Below are positions 11,201 through 24,322 of a stretch of DNA of 64,000 nt, piece after piece; the first letter of the stretch is position 1; every line of letters starts with the position of its first letter. A model generated the notes under the pieces. It did not search any database and was not told where the DNA came from. It worked only from the letters and a program-made list of their open reading frames with translations. The translations under genes were made by a program, and so were the position numbers. This stretch comes from Ptiloglossa arizonensis (lineage: Eukaryota; Arthropoda; Insecta; Hymenoptera; Colletidae), in assembly GCF_051014685.1 (NCBI RefSeq), contig NW_027478976.1, positions 246,910-310,909 on the forward strand, written 5' to 3'.

Positions 11201-12426
11201 ATTATAACGGTATGAGTAGTTTTCCCCTAGACCGTTCTAGTTATTCGTTTTGAGCATCAGAACTGCGAAAATTTGGAGTTTCTCAAGCGTTTCTTACCCC
11301 AAAACTGCCATATCTCGCGAACGGATTGACCAATCCGAAAAGTTTCTGTTGCATCTGAAAGTAGAAACTAGCCCCATTACAACGGTATGAGTAGTTTTCC
11401 ACTAGACCGTTCTAGTTATTCGTTTTGAGCATCAGAACTGCGAAAATTTGGAGATTCTCAAGCGTTTCTTACCTCAAAACTGCCATATCTCGCGAACGGA
11501 TTGACCAATCCGAAAAGTTTCTGTTGCATCTGAAAGTAGAAACTAGCCCCATTATAACGGTATGAGTAGTTTTCCCCTAGACCGTTCTAGTTATTCGTTT
11601 TTGAGCATCAGAACTGCGAAAATTTGGAGTTTCTCAAGCGTTTCCTACATCAAAACTGCCATATCTCGCGAACGGATTGACCAATCCGCAAAGTTTCTGT
11701 TGCATCTGAAAGTAGAAACTAGCCCCATTACAACGGTATGAGTAGTTTTCCCCTAGACCGTTCTAGTTATTCGTTTCGAGCATCAGAACTGCGAAAATTT
11801 GGAGTTTCTCAAGCGTTTCTTACCTCAAAACTGCGATATCTCGCGAACGGATTGACCAATCCGCAAAGTTTCTGTTGCATCTGAAAGTAGAAACTAGCCC
11901 CATTACAACTGTATGAGTAGTTTTCCCCTAGGCCGTTCTAGTTATTCGTTTCGAGCATCAGAACTGCGAAAATTTTGAGTTTCTCAAGCGTTTCTTACCC
12001 CAAAACTGCCATATCTCGCGAACGGATTGACCAATCCGAAAAGTTTCTACTGCATCTGAAAGTAGAAACTAGCCCCATTATAACGGTATGAGTAGTTTTC
12101 CCCTAGACCGTTCTAGTTATTCGTTTCGAGTATCAGAACTGCGAAAATTTGGAGTTTCTCAAGCGTTTCTTACCCCAAAACTGCCATATCTCGCGAACGG
12201 ATTGACCAATCCGAAAAGTTTCTGTTGCATCTGAAAGTAGAAACTAGCCCCATTACAACGGTATGAGTAGTGTTCCCCTAGGTCGTTCTAGTTATTCGTT
12301 TCGAGCATCAGAACTGCGAAAATTTTGAGTTTCTCAAGCGTTTCTTACCCCAAAACTGCCATATCTCGCGAACGGATTGACCAATCCGAAAAGTTTCTAT
12401 TGCATCTGAAAGTAGAAACTAGCCCC
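11201..12426. repeat. 7-monomer rearranged block with a 176-bp monomer
   Basis: Monomers start at 11201, 11376, 11551, 11727, 11902, 12077 and 12252. The first combines T51 with C99; the second is E'-like with GAGATT; the third has an extra T (five T's before GAGCATC, about 11601) and TACATC; then H, I, B, A. Total length is 7 x 175 + 1. The first six and the marks in them recur at 62992-64000 at an offset of 51,791-51,792 bp, but there the extra T is present in two neighbouring monomers. Confidence 0.85.
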
Positions 12427-14351
12427 ATTATAACGGTATGAGTAGTTTTCCCCTAGACCGTTCTAGTTATTCGTTTCGAGTATCAGAACTGCGAAAATTT
12501 GGAGTTTCTCAAGCGTTTCCTACCTCAAAACTGCCATATCTCGCGAACGGATTGACCAATCCGCAAAGTTTCTGTTGCATCTGAAAGTAGAAACTCGCCC
12601 CATTACAACGGTATGAGTAGTTTTCCACTAGACCGTTCTAGTTATTCGTTTTGAGCATCAGAACTGCGAAAATTTGGAGTTTCTCAAGCGTTTCTTACCT
12701 CAAAACTGCCATATCTCGCGAACGGATTGACCAATCCGAAAAGTTTCTGTTGCATCTGAATGTAGAAACTCGCCCCATTACAACGGTATGAGTAGTTTTC
12801 CCCTAGGCCGTTCTTGTTATTCGATTCGAGCATCAGAACTGCGAAAATTTGGAGTTTCTCAAGCGTTTCTTACCCCAAAACTGCCATATCTCGCGAACGG
12901 ATTGACCAATCCGAAAAGTTTCTGTTGCATCTGAAAGTAGAAACTAGCCCCATTACAACGGTATGAGTAGTTTTCCACTAGACCGTTCTAGTTATTCGTT
13001 TTGAGCATCAGAACTGCGAAAATTTGGAGTTTCTCAAGCGTTTCTTACCTCAAAACTGCCATATCTCGCGAACGGATTGACCAATCCGAAAAGTTTCTGT
13101 TGCATCTGAAAGTAGAAACTAGCCCCATTATAACGGTATGAGTAGTTTTCCCCTAGACCGTTCTAGTTATTCGTTTCGAGTATCAGAACTGCGAAAATTT
13201 GGAGTTTCTCAAGCGTTTCTTACCTCAAAACTGCCATATCTCGCGAACGGATTGACCAATCCGTAAAGATTCTGTTGCATCTGAAAGTAGAAACTAGCCC
13301 CATTACAACGGTATGAGTAGTTTTCCCCTAGACCGTTCTAGTTATTCGTTTCGAGCATCAGAACTGCGAAAATTTGGAGTTTCTCAAGCGTTTCTTACCT
13401 CAAAACTGCGATATCTCGCGAACGGATTGACCAATCCGCAAAGTTTCTGTTGCATCTGAAAGTAGAAACTAGCCCCATTACAACTGTATGAGTAGTTTTG
13501 CCCTAGGCCGTTCTAGTTATTCGTTTCGAGCATCAGAACTGCGAAAATTTTGAGTTTCTCAAGCGTTTCTTACCCCAAAACTGCCATATCTCGCGAACGG
13601 ATTGACCAATCCGAAAAGTTTCTATTGCATCTGAAAGTAGAAACTAGCCCCATTACAACGGTATGAGTAGTTTTCCCCTAGACCGTTCTAGTTATTCGTT
13701 TCGAGTATCAGAACTGCGAAAATTTGGAGTTTCTCAAGCGTTTCTTACCCCAAAACTGCCATATCTCGCGAACGGATTGACCAATCCGAAAAGTTTCTGT
13801 TGCATCTGAAAGTAGAAACTAGCCCCATTACAACGGTATGAGTAGTTTTCCCCTAGACCGTTCTAGTTATTCGTTTCGAGCATCAGAACTGCGAAAATTT
13901 GGAGTTTCTCAAGCGTTTCTTACCTCAAAACTGCCATATCTCGCGAACGGATTGACCAATCCGAAAAGTTTCTGTTGCATCTGAAAGTAGAAACTCGCCC
14001 CATTACAACGGTATGAGTAGTTTTCCCCTAGGCCGTTCTAGTTATTCGTTTCGAGCATCAGAACTGCGAAAATTTGGAGTTTCTCAAGCGTTTCTTACCT
14101 CAAAACTGCCATATCTCGCGAACGGATTGACCAATCCGCAAAGTTTCTGTTGCATCTGAAAGTAGAAACTAGCCCCATTACAACTGTATGAGTAGTTTTC
14201 CCCTAGGCCGTTCTAGTTATTCGTTTCGAGCATCAGAACTGCGAAAATTTTGAGTTTCTCAAGCGTTTCTTACCCCAAAACTGCCATATCTCGCGAACGG
14301 ATTGACCAATCCGAAAAGTTTCTATTGCATCTGAAAGTAGAAACTCGAGCC
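12427..14351. repeat. 11-monomer version of the 13-mer, led by a B/D hybrid (1,925 bp)
   Basis: The first monomer has B marks at its 5' side (T5, A31, T55) and D marks at its 3' side (C94, T99, C138, C170), so an exchange point lies between monomer positions 56 and 93 (12482-12519). It is followed by E F E' G H I B J K I; the A-B pair is missing. The last monomer ends CTCGAGCC instead of CTAGCCCC. Confidence 0.82.
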
Positions 14352-17300
14352 ATTACAACGATATGAGTAGTTTTCCCCTAGGCCGTTCTTGTTATTCGTT
14401 TCGAGCATCAGAACTGCGAAAATTTGGAGTTTCTCAAGCGTTTCTTACCCCAAAACTGCCATATCTCGCGAACGGATTGACCAATCCGAAAAGTTTCTGT
14501 TGCATCTGAAAGTAGAAACTAGCCCCATTACAACGGTATGAGTAGTTTTCCCTTAGGCCGTTCTAGTTATTCGTTTCGAGCATCAGAACTGCGAAAATTT
14601 TGAGTTTCTCAAGCGTTTCTTACCCCAAAACTGCCATATCTCGCGAACGGATTGACCAATCCGAAAAGTTTCTATTGCATCTGAAAGTAGAAACTAGCCC
14701 CATTATAACGGTATGAGTAGTTTTCCCCTAGACCGTTCTAGTTATTCGTTTCGAGTATCAGAACTGCGAAAATTTGGAGTTTCTCAACCGTTTCTTACCC
14801 CAAAACTGCCATATCTCGCGAACGGATTGACCAATCCGAAAAGTTTCTATTGCATCTGAAAGTAGAAACTAGCCCCATTACAACGGTATGAGTAGTTTTC
14901 CCCTAGGCCGTTCTAGTTATTCGTTTCGAGCATCAGAACTGCGAAAATTTGGAGTTTCTCAAGCGTTTCTTACCCCAAAACAGCCATATCTCGCGAACGG
15001 ATTGACCAATCCGAAAAGTTTCTGTTGCATCTGAAAGTAGAAACTAGCCCCATTACAACGGTATGAGTAGTTTTCCCCTAGGCCGTTCTAGTTATTCGTT
15101 TCGAGCATCAGAACTGCGAAAATTTGGAGTTTCTCAAGCGTTTCTTACCTCAAAACTGCCATATCTCGCGAACGGATTGACCAATCCGCAAAGTTTCTGT
15201 TGCATCTGAAAGTAGAAACTAGCCCCATTACAACTGTATGAGTAGTTTTCCGCTAGGCCGTTCTAGTTATTCGTTTCGAGCATCAGAACTGCGAAAATTT
15301 TGAGTTTCTCAAGCGTTTCTTACCCCAAAACTGCCATATCTCGCGAACGGATTGACCAATCCGAAAAGTTTCTACTGCATCTGAAAGTAGAAACTAGCCC
15401 CATTAGAACGGTATGAGTAGTTTTCCCCTAGACCGTTCTAGTTATTCGTTTCGAGTATCAGAACTGCGAAAATTTGGAGTTTCTCAAGCGTTTCTTACCC
15501 CAAAACTGCCATATCTCGCGAACGGATTGACCAATCCGAAAAGTTTCTGTTGCATCTGAAAGTAGAAACTAGCCCCATTACAACGGTATGAGTAGTTTTC
15601 CCCTAGGCCGTTCTAGTTATTCGTTTCGAGCATCAGAACTGCGAAAATTTTGAGTTTCTCAAGCGTTTCTTACCCCAAAACTGCCATATCTCGCGAACGG
15701 ATTGACCAATCCGAAAAGTTTCTATTGCATCTGAAAGTAGAAACTAGCCCCATTATAACGGTATGAGTAGTTTTCCCCTAGACCGTTCTAGTTATTCGTT
15801 TCGAGTATCAGAACTGCGAAAATTTGGAGTTTCTCAAGCGTTTCTTACCCCAAAACTGCCATATCTCGCGAACGGATTGACCAATCCGAAAAGTTTCTGT
15901 TGCATCTGAAAGTAGAAACTAGCCCCATTACAACGGCATGAGTAGTTTTCCCCTAGGCCGTTCTAGTTATTCGTTTCGAGCATCAGAACTGCGAAAATTT
16001 TGAGTTTCTCAAGCGTTTCTTACCCCAAAACTGCCATATCTCGCGAACGGATTGACCAATCCGAAAAGATTCTATTGCATCTGAAAGTAGAAACTAGCCC
16101 CATTACAACGGTATGAGTAGTTTTCCCCTAGACCGTTCTAGTTATTCGTTTCGAGTATCAGAACTGCGAAAATTTGGAGTTTCTCAAGCGTTTCTTACCC
16201 CAAAACTGCCATATCTCGCGAACGGATTGACCAATCCGAAAAGTTTCTGTTGCATCTGAAAGTAGAAACTAGCCCCATTACAACGGTATGAGTAGTTTTC
16301 CCCTAGGCCGTTCTAGTTATTCGTTTCGAGCATCAGAACTGCGAAAATTTTGAGTTTCTCAAGCGTTTCTTACCCCAAAACTGCCATATCTCGCGAACGG
16401 ATTGACCAATCCGAAAAGTTTCTATTGCATCTGAAAGTAGAAACTAGCCCCATTATAACGGTATGAGTAGTTTTCCCCTAGACCGTTCTAGTTATTCGTT
16501 TCGAGTATCAGAACTGCGAAAATTTTGAGTTTCTCAAGCGTTTCTTACCCCAAAACTGCCATATCTCGCGAACGGATTGACCAATCCAAAAAGTTTCTAT
16601 TGCATCTGAAAGTAGAAACTAGCCCCATTATAACGGTATGAGTAGTTTTCCCCTAGACCGTTCTAGTTATTCGTTTCGAGTATCAGAACTGCGAAAATTT
16701 GGAGTTTCTCAAGCGTTTCTTAACTCAAAACTGCCATATCTCGCGAACGGATTGACCAATCCGAAAAGTTTCTGTTGCATCTGAAAGTAGAAACTAGCCC
16801 CATTACAACGGTATGAGTAGTTTTCCCCTAGGCCGTTCTAGTTATTCGTTTCGAGCATCAGAACTGCGAAAATTTTGAGTTTCTCAAGCGTTTCTTACCC
16901 CAAAACTGCCATATCTCGCGAACGGATTGACCAATCCGAAAAGTTTCTATTGCATCTGAAAGTAGAAACTAGCCCCATTATAACGGTATGAGTAGTTTTC
17001 CCCTAGGCCGTTCTAGTTATTCGTTTCGAGCATCAGAACTGCGAAAATTTGGAGTTTCTCAAGCGTTTCTTACCTCAAAACTGCCATATCTCGCGAACGG
17101 ATTGACCAATCCGAAAAGTTTCTGTTGCATCTGAAAGTAGAAACTAGCCCCATTACAACGGTATGAGTAGTTTTCCCCTAGACCGTTCTAGTTATTCGTT
17201 TCGAGCATCAGAACTGCGAAAATTTGGAGTTTCTCAAGCGTTTCTTACCCCAAAACTGCCATATCTCGCGAACGGATTGACCAATCCGAAAAGTTTCTGT

Positions 17301-18725
17301 TGCATCTGAAAGTAGAAACTAGCCCCATTACAACGGTATGAGTAGTTTTCCCCTAGACCGTTCTAGTTATTCGTTTCGAGCATCAGAACTGCGAAAATTT
17401 GGAGTTTCTCAAGCGTTTCTTACCTCAAAACTGCCATATCTCGCGAACGGATTGACCAATCCGCAAAGTTTCTGTTGCATCTGAAAGTAGAAACTAGCCC
17501 CATTACAACTGTATGAGTAGTTTTCCCCTAGGCCGTTCTAGTTATTCGTTTCGAGCATCAGAACTGCGAAAATTTTGAGTTTCTCAAGCGTTTCTTACCC
17601 CAAAACTGCCATATCTCGCGAACGGATTGACCAATCCGAAAAGATTCTATTGCATCTGAAAGTAGAAACTAGCCCCATTACAACGGTATGAGTAGTTTTC
17701 CCCTAGACCGTTCTAGTTATTCGTTTCGAGCATCAGAACTGCGAAAATTTGGAGTTTCTCAAGCGTTTCTTACCTCAAAACTGCCATATCTCGCGAACGG
17801 ATTGACCAATCCGAAAAGTTTCTGTTGCATCTGAAAGTAGAAACTAGCCCCATTACAACGGTATGAGTAGTTTTCCCCTAGACCGTTCTAGTTATTCGTT
17901 TCGAGCATCAGAACTGCGAAAATTTGGAGTTTCTCAAGCGTTTCTTACCCCAAAACTGCCATATCTCGCGAACGGATTGACCAATCCGAAAAGTTTCTGT
18001 TGCATCTGAAAGTAGAAACTAGCCCCATTACAACGGTATGAGTAGTTTTCCCCTAGACCGTTCTAGTTATTCGTTTCGAGCATCAGAACTGCGAAAATTT
18101 GGAGTTTCTCAAGCGTTTCTTACCTCAAAACTGCCATATCTCGCGAACGGATTGACCAATCCGAAAAGTTTCTGTCGCATCTGAAAGTAGAAACTAGCCC
18201 CATTACAACGGTAAGAGTAGTTTTCCCCTAGGCCGTTCTAGTTATTCGTTTCGAGCATCAGAACTGCGAAAATTTTGAGTTTCTCAAGCGTTTCTTACCC
18301 CAAAACTGCCATATCTCGCGAACGGATTGACCAATCCGAAAAGTTTCTACTGCATCTGAAAGTAGAAACTAGCCCCATTATAACGGTATGAGTAGTTTTC
18401 CCCTAGACCGTTCTAGTTATTCGTTTCGAGTATCAGAACTGCGAAAATTTGGAGTTTCTCAAGCGTTTCTTACCCCAAAACTGCCATATCTCGCGAACGG
18501 ATAGACCAATCCGAAAAGTTTCTGTTGCATCTGAAAGTAGAAACTAGCCCCATTACAACGGTATGAGTAGTTTTCCCCTAGGCCGTTCTAGTTATTCGTT
18601 TCGAGCATCAGAACTGCGAAAATTTTGAGTTTCTCAAGCGTTTCTTACCCCAAAACTGCCATATCTCGCGAACGGATTGACCAATCCGAAAAGTTTCTAT
18701 TGCATCTGAAAGTAGAACTAGCCCC
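14352..18725. repeat. Mixed-order segment, 25 monomers
   Basis: No simple higher-order unit is visible. It contains A-B dimers (for example 15577-15926), K-I pairs (15052-15401), and from about 16627 a series with the rare ACTCAAAAC change (TTAACTC at about 16731) followed by monomers alternating between T99 and C99. Private marks include CAACCG at about 14788, CAGCC at about 14991, ATTAGAAC at 15402, GTAAGAG at about 18212 and ATAGACC at about 18501. One A of AAA is deleted at about 18716, making the last monomer 174 bp. Confidence 0.8.
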
Positions 18726-21700
18726 ATTATAACGGTAGGAGTAGTTTTCCCCTAGACCGTTCTAGTTATTCGTTTCGAGTATCAGAACTGCGAAAATTTG
18801 GAGTTTCTCAAGCGTTTCTTACCCCAAAACTGCCATATCTCGCGAACGGATTGACCAATCCGAAAAGTTTCTGTTGCATCTGAAAGTAGAAACTAGCCCC
18901 ATTACAACGGTATGACTAGTTTTCCCCTAGGCCGTTCTAGTTATTCGTTTCGAGCATCAGAACTGCGAAAATTTGGAGTTTCTCAAGCGTTTCTTACCTC
19001 AAAACTGCCATATCTCGCGAACGGATTGACCAATCCGCAAAGTTTCTGTTGCATCTGAAAGTAGAAACTAGCCCCATTACAACGGTATGAGTAGTTTTCC
19101 CCTAGGCCGTTCTAGTTATTCGTTTCGAGCATCAGAACTGCGAAAATTTGGAGTTTCTCAAGCGTTTCTTACCTCAAAACTGCCATATCTCGCGAACGGA
19201 TTGACCAATCCGCAAAGTTTCTGTTGCATCTGAAAGTAGAAACTAGCCCCATTACAACTGTATGAGTAGTTTTCCCCTAGGCCGTTCTAGTTATTCGTTT
19301 CGAGCATCAGAACTGCGAAATTTTGAGTTCTCAAGCGTTTCTTACCCCAAAACTGCCATATCTCGCGAACGGATTGACCAATCCGAAAAGTTTCTATTGC
19401 ATCTGAAAGTAGAAACTCGAGCCATTACAACGGTATGAGTAGTTTTCCCCTAGACCGTTCTAGTTATTCGTTTCGAGCATCAGAACTGCGAAAATTTGGA
19501 GTTTCTCAAGCGTTTCTTACCCCAAAACTGCCATATCTCGCGAACGGATTGACCAATCCGAAAAGTTTCTACTGCATCTGAAAGTAGAAACTAGCCCCAT
19601 TATAACGGTATGAGTAGTTTTCCCCTAGACCGTTCTAGTTATTCGTTTCGAGTATCAGAACTGCGAAAATTTTGAGTTTCTCAAGCGTTTCTTACCCCAA
19701 AACTGCCATATCTCGCGAACGGATTGACCAATCCGAAAAGTTTCTATTGCATCTGAAAGTAGAAACTCGAGCCATTACAACGGTATGAGTAGTTTTCCCC
19801 TAGACCGTTCTAGTTATTCGTTTCGAGCATCAGAACTGCGAAAATTTGGAGTTTCTCAAGCGTTTCTTACCCCAAAACTGCCATATCTCGCGAACGGATT
19901 GACCAATCCGAAAAGTTTCTGTTGCATCTGAAAGTAGAAACTAGCCCCATTACAAATGTATGAGTAGTTTTCCGCTAGGCCGTTCTAGTTATTCGTTTCG
20001 AGCATCAGAACTGCGAAAATTTTGAGTTTCTCAAGCGTTTCTTACCCCAAACTGCCATATCTCGCGAACGGATTGACCAATCCGAAAAGTTTCTATTGCA
20101 TCTGAAAGTAGAAACTAGCCCCATTATAACGGTATGAGTAGTTTTCCCCTAGACCGTTCTAGTTATTCGTTTCGAGTATCAGAACTGCGAAAATTTGGAG
20201 TTTCTCAAGCGTTCCTTACCCCAAAACTGCCATATCGCGCGAACGGATTGACCAATCCGAAAAGTTTCTGTTGCATCTGAAAGTAGAAACTAGCCCATTA
20301 CAACGGTATGAGTAGTTTTCCCCTAGGCCGTTCTAGTTATTCGTTTCGAGCATCAGAACTGCGAAAATTTTGAGTTTCTGAAGCGTTTCTTACCCCAAAA
20401 CTGCCATATCTCGCGAAACGGATTGACCAATCCGAAAAGTTTCTATTGCATCTGAAAGTAGAAACTAGCCCCATTATAACGGTATGAGTAGTTTTCCCCT
20501 AGACCGTTCTAGTTATTCGTTTCGAGTATCAGAACTGCGAAAATTTGGAGTTTCTCAAGCGTATCTTACCCCAAAACTGCCATATCTCGCGAACGGATTG
20601 ACCAATCCGAAAAGTTTCTGTTGCATCTGAAAGTAGAAACTAGCCCCATTACAACGGTATGAGTAGTTTTCCCCTAGGCCGTTCTAGTTATTCTTTTCGA
20701 GCATCAGAACTGCGAAAATTTTGAGTTTCTCAAGCGTTTCTTACCCCAAAACTGCCATATCTCGCGAACGGATTGACCAATCCGAAAAGATTCTATTGCA
20801 TCTGAAAGTAGAAACTAGCCCCATTACAACGGTATGAGTAGTTTTCCCCTAGACCGTTCTAGTTATTCGTTTCGAGTATCAGAACTGCGAAAATTTGGAG
20901 TTTCTCAAGCGTTTCTTACCCCAAAACTGCCATATCTCGCGAACGGATTGACCAATCCGAAAAGTTTCTGTTGCATCTGAAAGTAGAAACTAGCCCCATT
21001 ACAACGGTATGAGTAGTTTTCCCCTAGGCCGTTCTAGTTATTCGTTTCGAGCATCAGAACTGCGAAAATTTTGAGTTTCTCAAGCGTTTCTTACCCCAAA
21101 ACTGCCATATCTCGCGAACGGATTGACCAATCCGAAAAGTTTCTATTGCATCTGAAAGTAGAAACTAGCCCCATTATAACGGTATGAGTAGTTTTCCCCT
21201 AGACCGTTCTAGTTATTCGTTTCGAGTATCAGAACTGCGAAAATTTGGAGTTTCTCAAGCGTTTCTTACCCCAAAACTGCCATATCTCGCGAACGGATTG
21301 ACCAATCCGAAAAGTTTCTATTGCATCTGAAAGTAGAAACTAGCCCCATTATAACGGTATGAGTAGTTTTCCCCTAGACCGTTCTAGTTATTCGTTTCGA
21401 GTATCAGAACTGCGAAAATTTGGAGTTTCTCAAGCGTTTCTTAACTCAAAACTGCCATATCTCGCGAACGGATTGACCAATCCGAAAAGTTTCTGTTGCA
21501 TCTGAAAGTAGAAACTAGCCCCATTACAACGGTATGAGTAGTTTTCCCCTAGGCCGTTCTAGTTATTCGTTTCGAGCATCAGAACTGCGAAAATTTTGAG
21601 TTTCTCAAGCGTTTCTTACCCCAAAACTGCCATATCTCGCGAACGGATTGACCAATCCGAAAAGTTTCTATTGCATCTGAAAGTAGAAACTAGCCCCATT

Positions 21701-24322
21701 ATAACGGTATGAGTAGTTTTCCCCTAGGCCGTTCTAGTTATTCGTTTCGAGCATCAGAACTGCGAAAATTTTGAGTTTCTCAAGCGTTTCTTACCCCAAA
21801 ACTGCCATATCTCGCGAACGGATTGACCAATCCGAAAAGATTCTATTGCATCTGAAAGTAGAAACTAGCCCCATTACAACGGTATGAGTAGTTTTCCCCT
21901 AGACCGTTCTAGTTATTCGTTTCGAGCATCAGAACTGCGAAAATTTGGAGTTTCTCAAGCGTTTCTTACCTCAAAACTGCCATATCTCGCGAACGGATTG
22001 ACCAATCCGAAAAGTTTCTGTTGCATCTGAAAGTAGAAACTAGCCCCATTACAACGGTATGAGTAGTTTTCCCCTAGACCGTTCTAGTTATTCGTTTCGA
22101 GCATCAGAACTGCGAAAATTTGGAGTTTCTCAAGCGTTTCTTACCCCAAAACTGCCATATCTCGCGAACGGATTGACCAATCCGAAAAGTTTCTGTTGCA
22201 TCTGAAAGTAGAAACTAGCCCCATTACAACGGTATGAGTAGTTTTCCCCTAGACCGTTCTAGTTATTCGTTTCGAGCATCAGAACTGCGAAAATTTGGAG
22301 TTTCTCAAGCGTTTCTTACCTCAAAACTGCCATATCTCGCGAACGGATTGACCAATCCGCAAAGTTTCTGTTGCATCTGAAAGTAGAAACTAGCCCCATT
22401 ACAACTGTATGAGTAGTTTTCCCCTAGGCCGTTCTAGTTATTCGTTTCGAGCATCAGAACTGCGAAAATTTTGAGTTTCTCAAGCGTTTCTTACCCCAAA
22501 ACTGCCATATCTCGCGAACGGATTGACCAATCCGAAAAGATTCTATTGCATCTGAAAGTAGAAACTAGCCCCATTACAACGGTATGAGTAGTTTTCCCCT
22601 AGACCGTTCTAGTTATTCGTTTCGAGCATCAGAACTGCGAAAATTTGGAGTTTCTCAAGCGTTTCTTACCTCAAAACTGCCATATCTCGCGAACGGATTG
22701 ACCAATCCGAAAAGTTTCTGTTGCATCTGAAAGTAGAAACTAGCCCCATTACAACGGTATGAGTAGTTTTCCCCTAGACCGTTCTAGTTATTCGTTTCGA
22801 GCATCAGAACTGCGAAAATGTGGAGTTTCTCAAGCGTTTCTTATCCCAAAACTGCCATATCTCGCGAACGGATTGACCAATCCGAAAAGTTTCTGTTGCA
22901 TCTGAAAGTAGAAACTAGCCCCATTACAACGGTATGAGTAGTTTTCCCCTAGACCGTTCTAGTTATTCGTTTCGAGCATCAGAACTGCGAAAATTTGGAG
23001 TTTCTCAAGCGTTTCTTACCTCAAAACTGCCATATCTCGCGAACGGATTGACCAATCCGCAAAGTTTCTGTTGCATCTGAAAGTAGAAACTAGCCCCATT
23101 ACAACTGTATGAGTAGTTTTCCCCTAGGCCGTTCTAGTTATTCGTTTCGAGCATCAGAACTGCGAAAATTTTGAGTTTCTCAAGCGTTTCTTACCCCAAA
23201 ACTGCCATATCTCGCGAACGGATTGACCAATCCGAAAAGATTCTATTGCATCTGAAAGTAGAAACTAGCCCCATTACAACGGTATGAGTAGTTTTCCCCT
23301 AGACCGTTCTAGTTATTCGTTTCGAGCATCAGAACTGCGAAAATTTGGAGTTTCTCAAGCGTTTCTTACCTCAAAACTGCCATATCTCGCGAACGGATTG
23401 ACCAATCCGATAAGTTTCTATTGCATCTGAAAGTAGAAACTAGCCCCATTATAACGGTATGAGTAGTTTTCCCCTAGGCCGTTCTAGTTATTCGTTTCGA
23501 GCATCAGAACTGCGAAAATTTTGAGTTTCTCAAGCGTTTCTTACCCCAAAACTGCCATATCTCGCGAACGGATTGACCAATCCGAAAAGATTCTATTGCA
23601 TCTGAAAGTAGAAACTAGCCCCATTACAACGGTATGAGTAGTTTTCCCCTAGACCGTTCTAGTTATTCGTTTCGAGCATCAGAACTGCGAAAATTTGGAG
23701 TTTCTCAAGCGTTTCTTACCTCAAAACTGCCATATCTCGCGAACGGATTGACCAATCCGAAAAGTTTCTCTTGCATCTGAAAGTAGAAACTAGCCCCATT
23801 ACAACGGTATGAGTAGTTTTCCCCTAGACCGTTCTAGTTATTCGTTTCGAGCATCAGAACTGCGAAAATTTGGAGTTTCTCAAGCGTTTCTTACCCCAAA
23901 ACTGCCATATCTCGCGAACGGATTGACCAATCCGAAAAGTTTCTGTTGCATCTGAAAGTAGAAACTAGCCCCATTACAACGGTATGAGTAGTTTTCCCCT
24001 AGACCGTTCTAGTTATTCGTTTCGAGCATCAGAACTGCGAAAATTTGGAGTTTCTCAAGCGTTTCTTACCTCAAAACTGCCATATCTCGCGAACGGATTG
24101 ACCAATCCGCAAAGTTTCTGTTGCATCTGAAAGTAGAAACTAGCCCCATTACAACTGTATGAGTAGTTTTCCCCTAGGCCGTTCTAGTTATTCGTTTCGA
24201 GCATCAGAACTGCGAAAATTTTGAGTTTCTCAAGCGTTTCTTACCCCAAAACTGCCATATCTCGCGAACGGATTGACCAATCCGAAAAGTTTCTATTGCA
24301 TCTGAAAGTAGAAACTAGCCCC
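18726..24322. repeat. Super-repeat S, copy 1: 32 monomers (5,597 bp)
   Basis: First copy of a long unit whose second copy is 24323-29747. The parts match as follows: 18726-20472 pairs with 24323-26072 (10 monomers), and 20998-23972 pairs with 26073-29047 (17 monomers, offset 5,075). The 3 monomers at 20473-20997 have no partner. Shared rare marks include GACTAG (18914), CTCGAGCC (about 19413 and 19763), TTCCGCTAG (about 19971), GTTCC plus ATCGCGC (about 20213 and 20237), TTCTGAAGCG (about 20377), AAATGTGG with TTATCCC (22818-22847) and GATAAG (23409). Five one-base indels between 19320 and 20418 are absent from copy 2. Confidence 0.88.
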
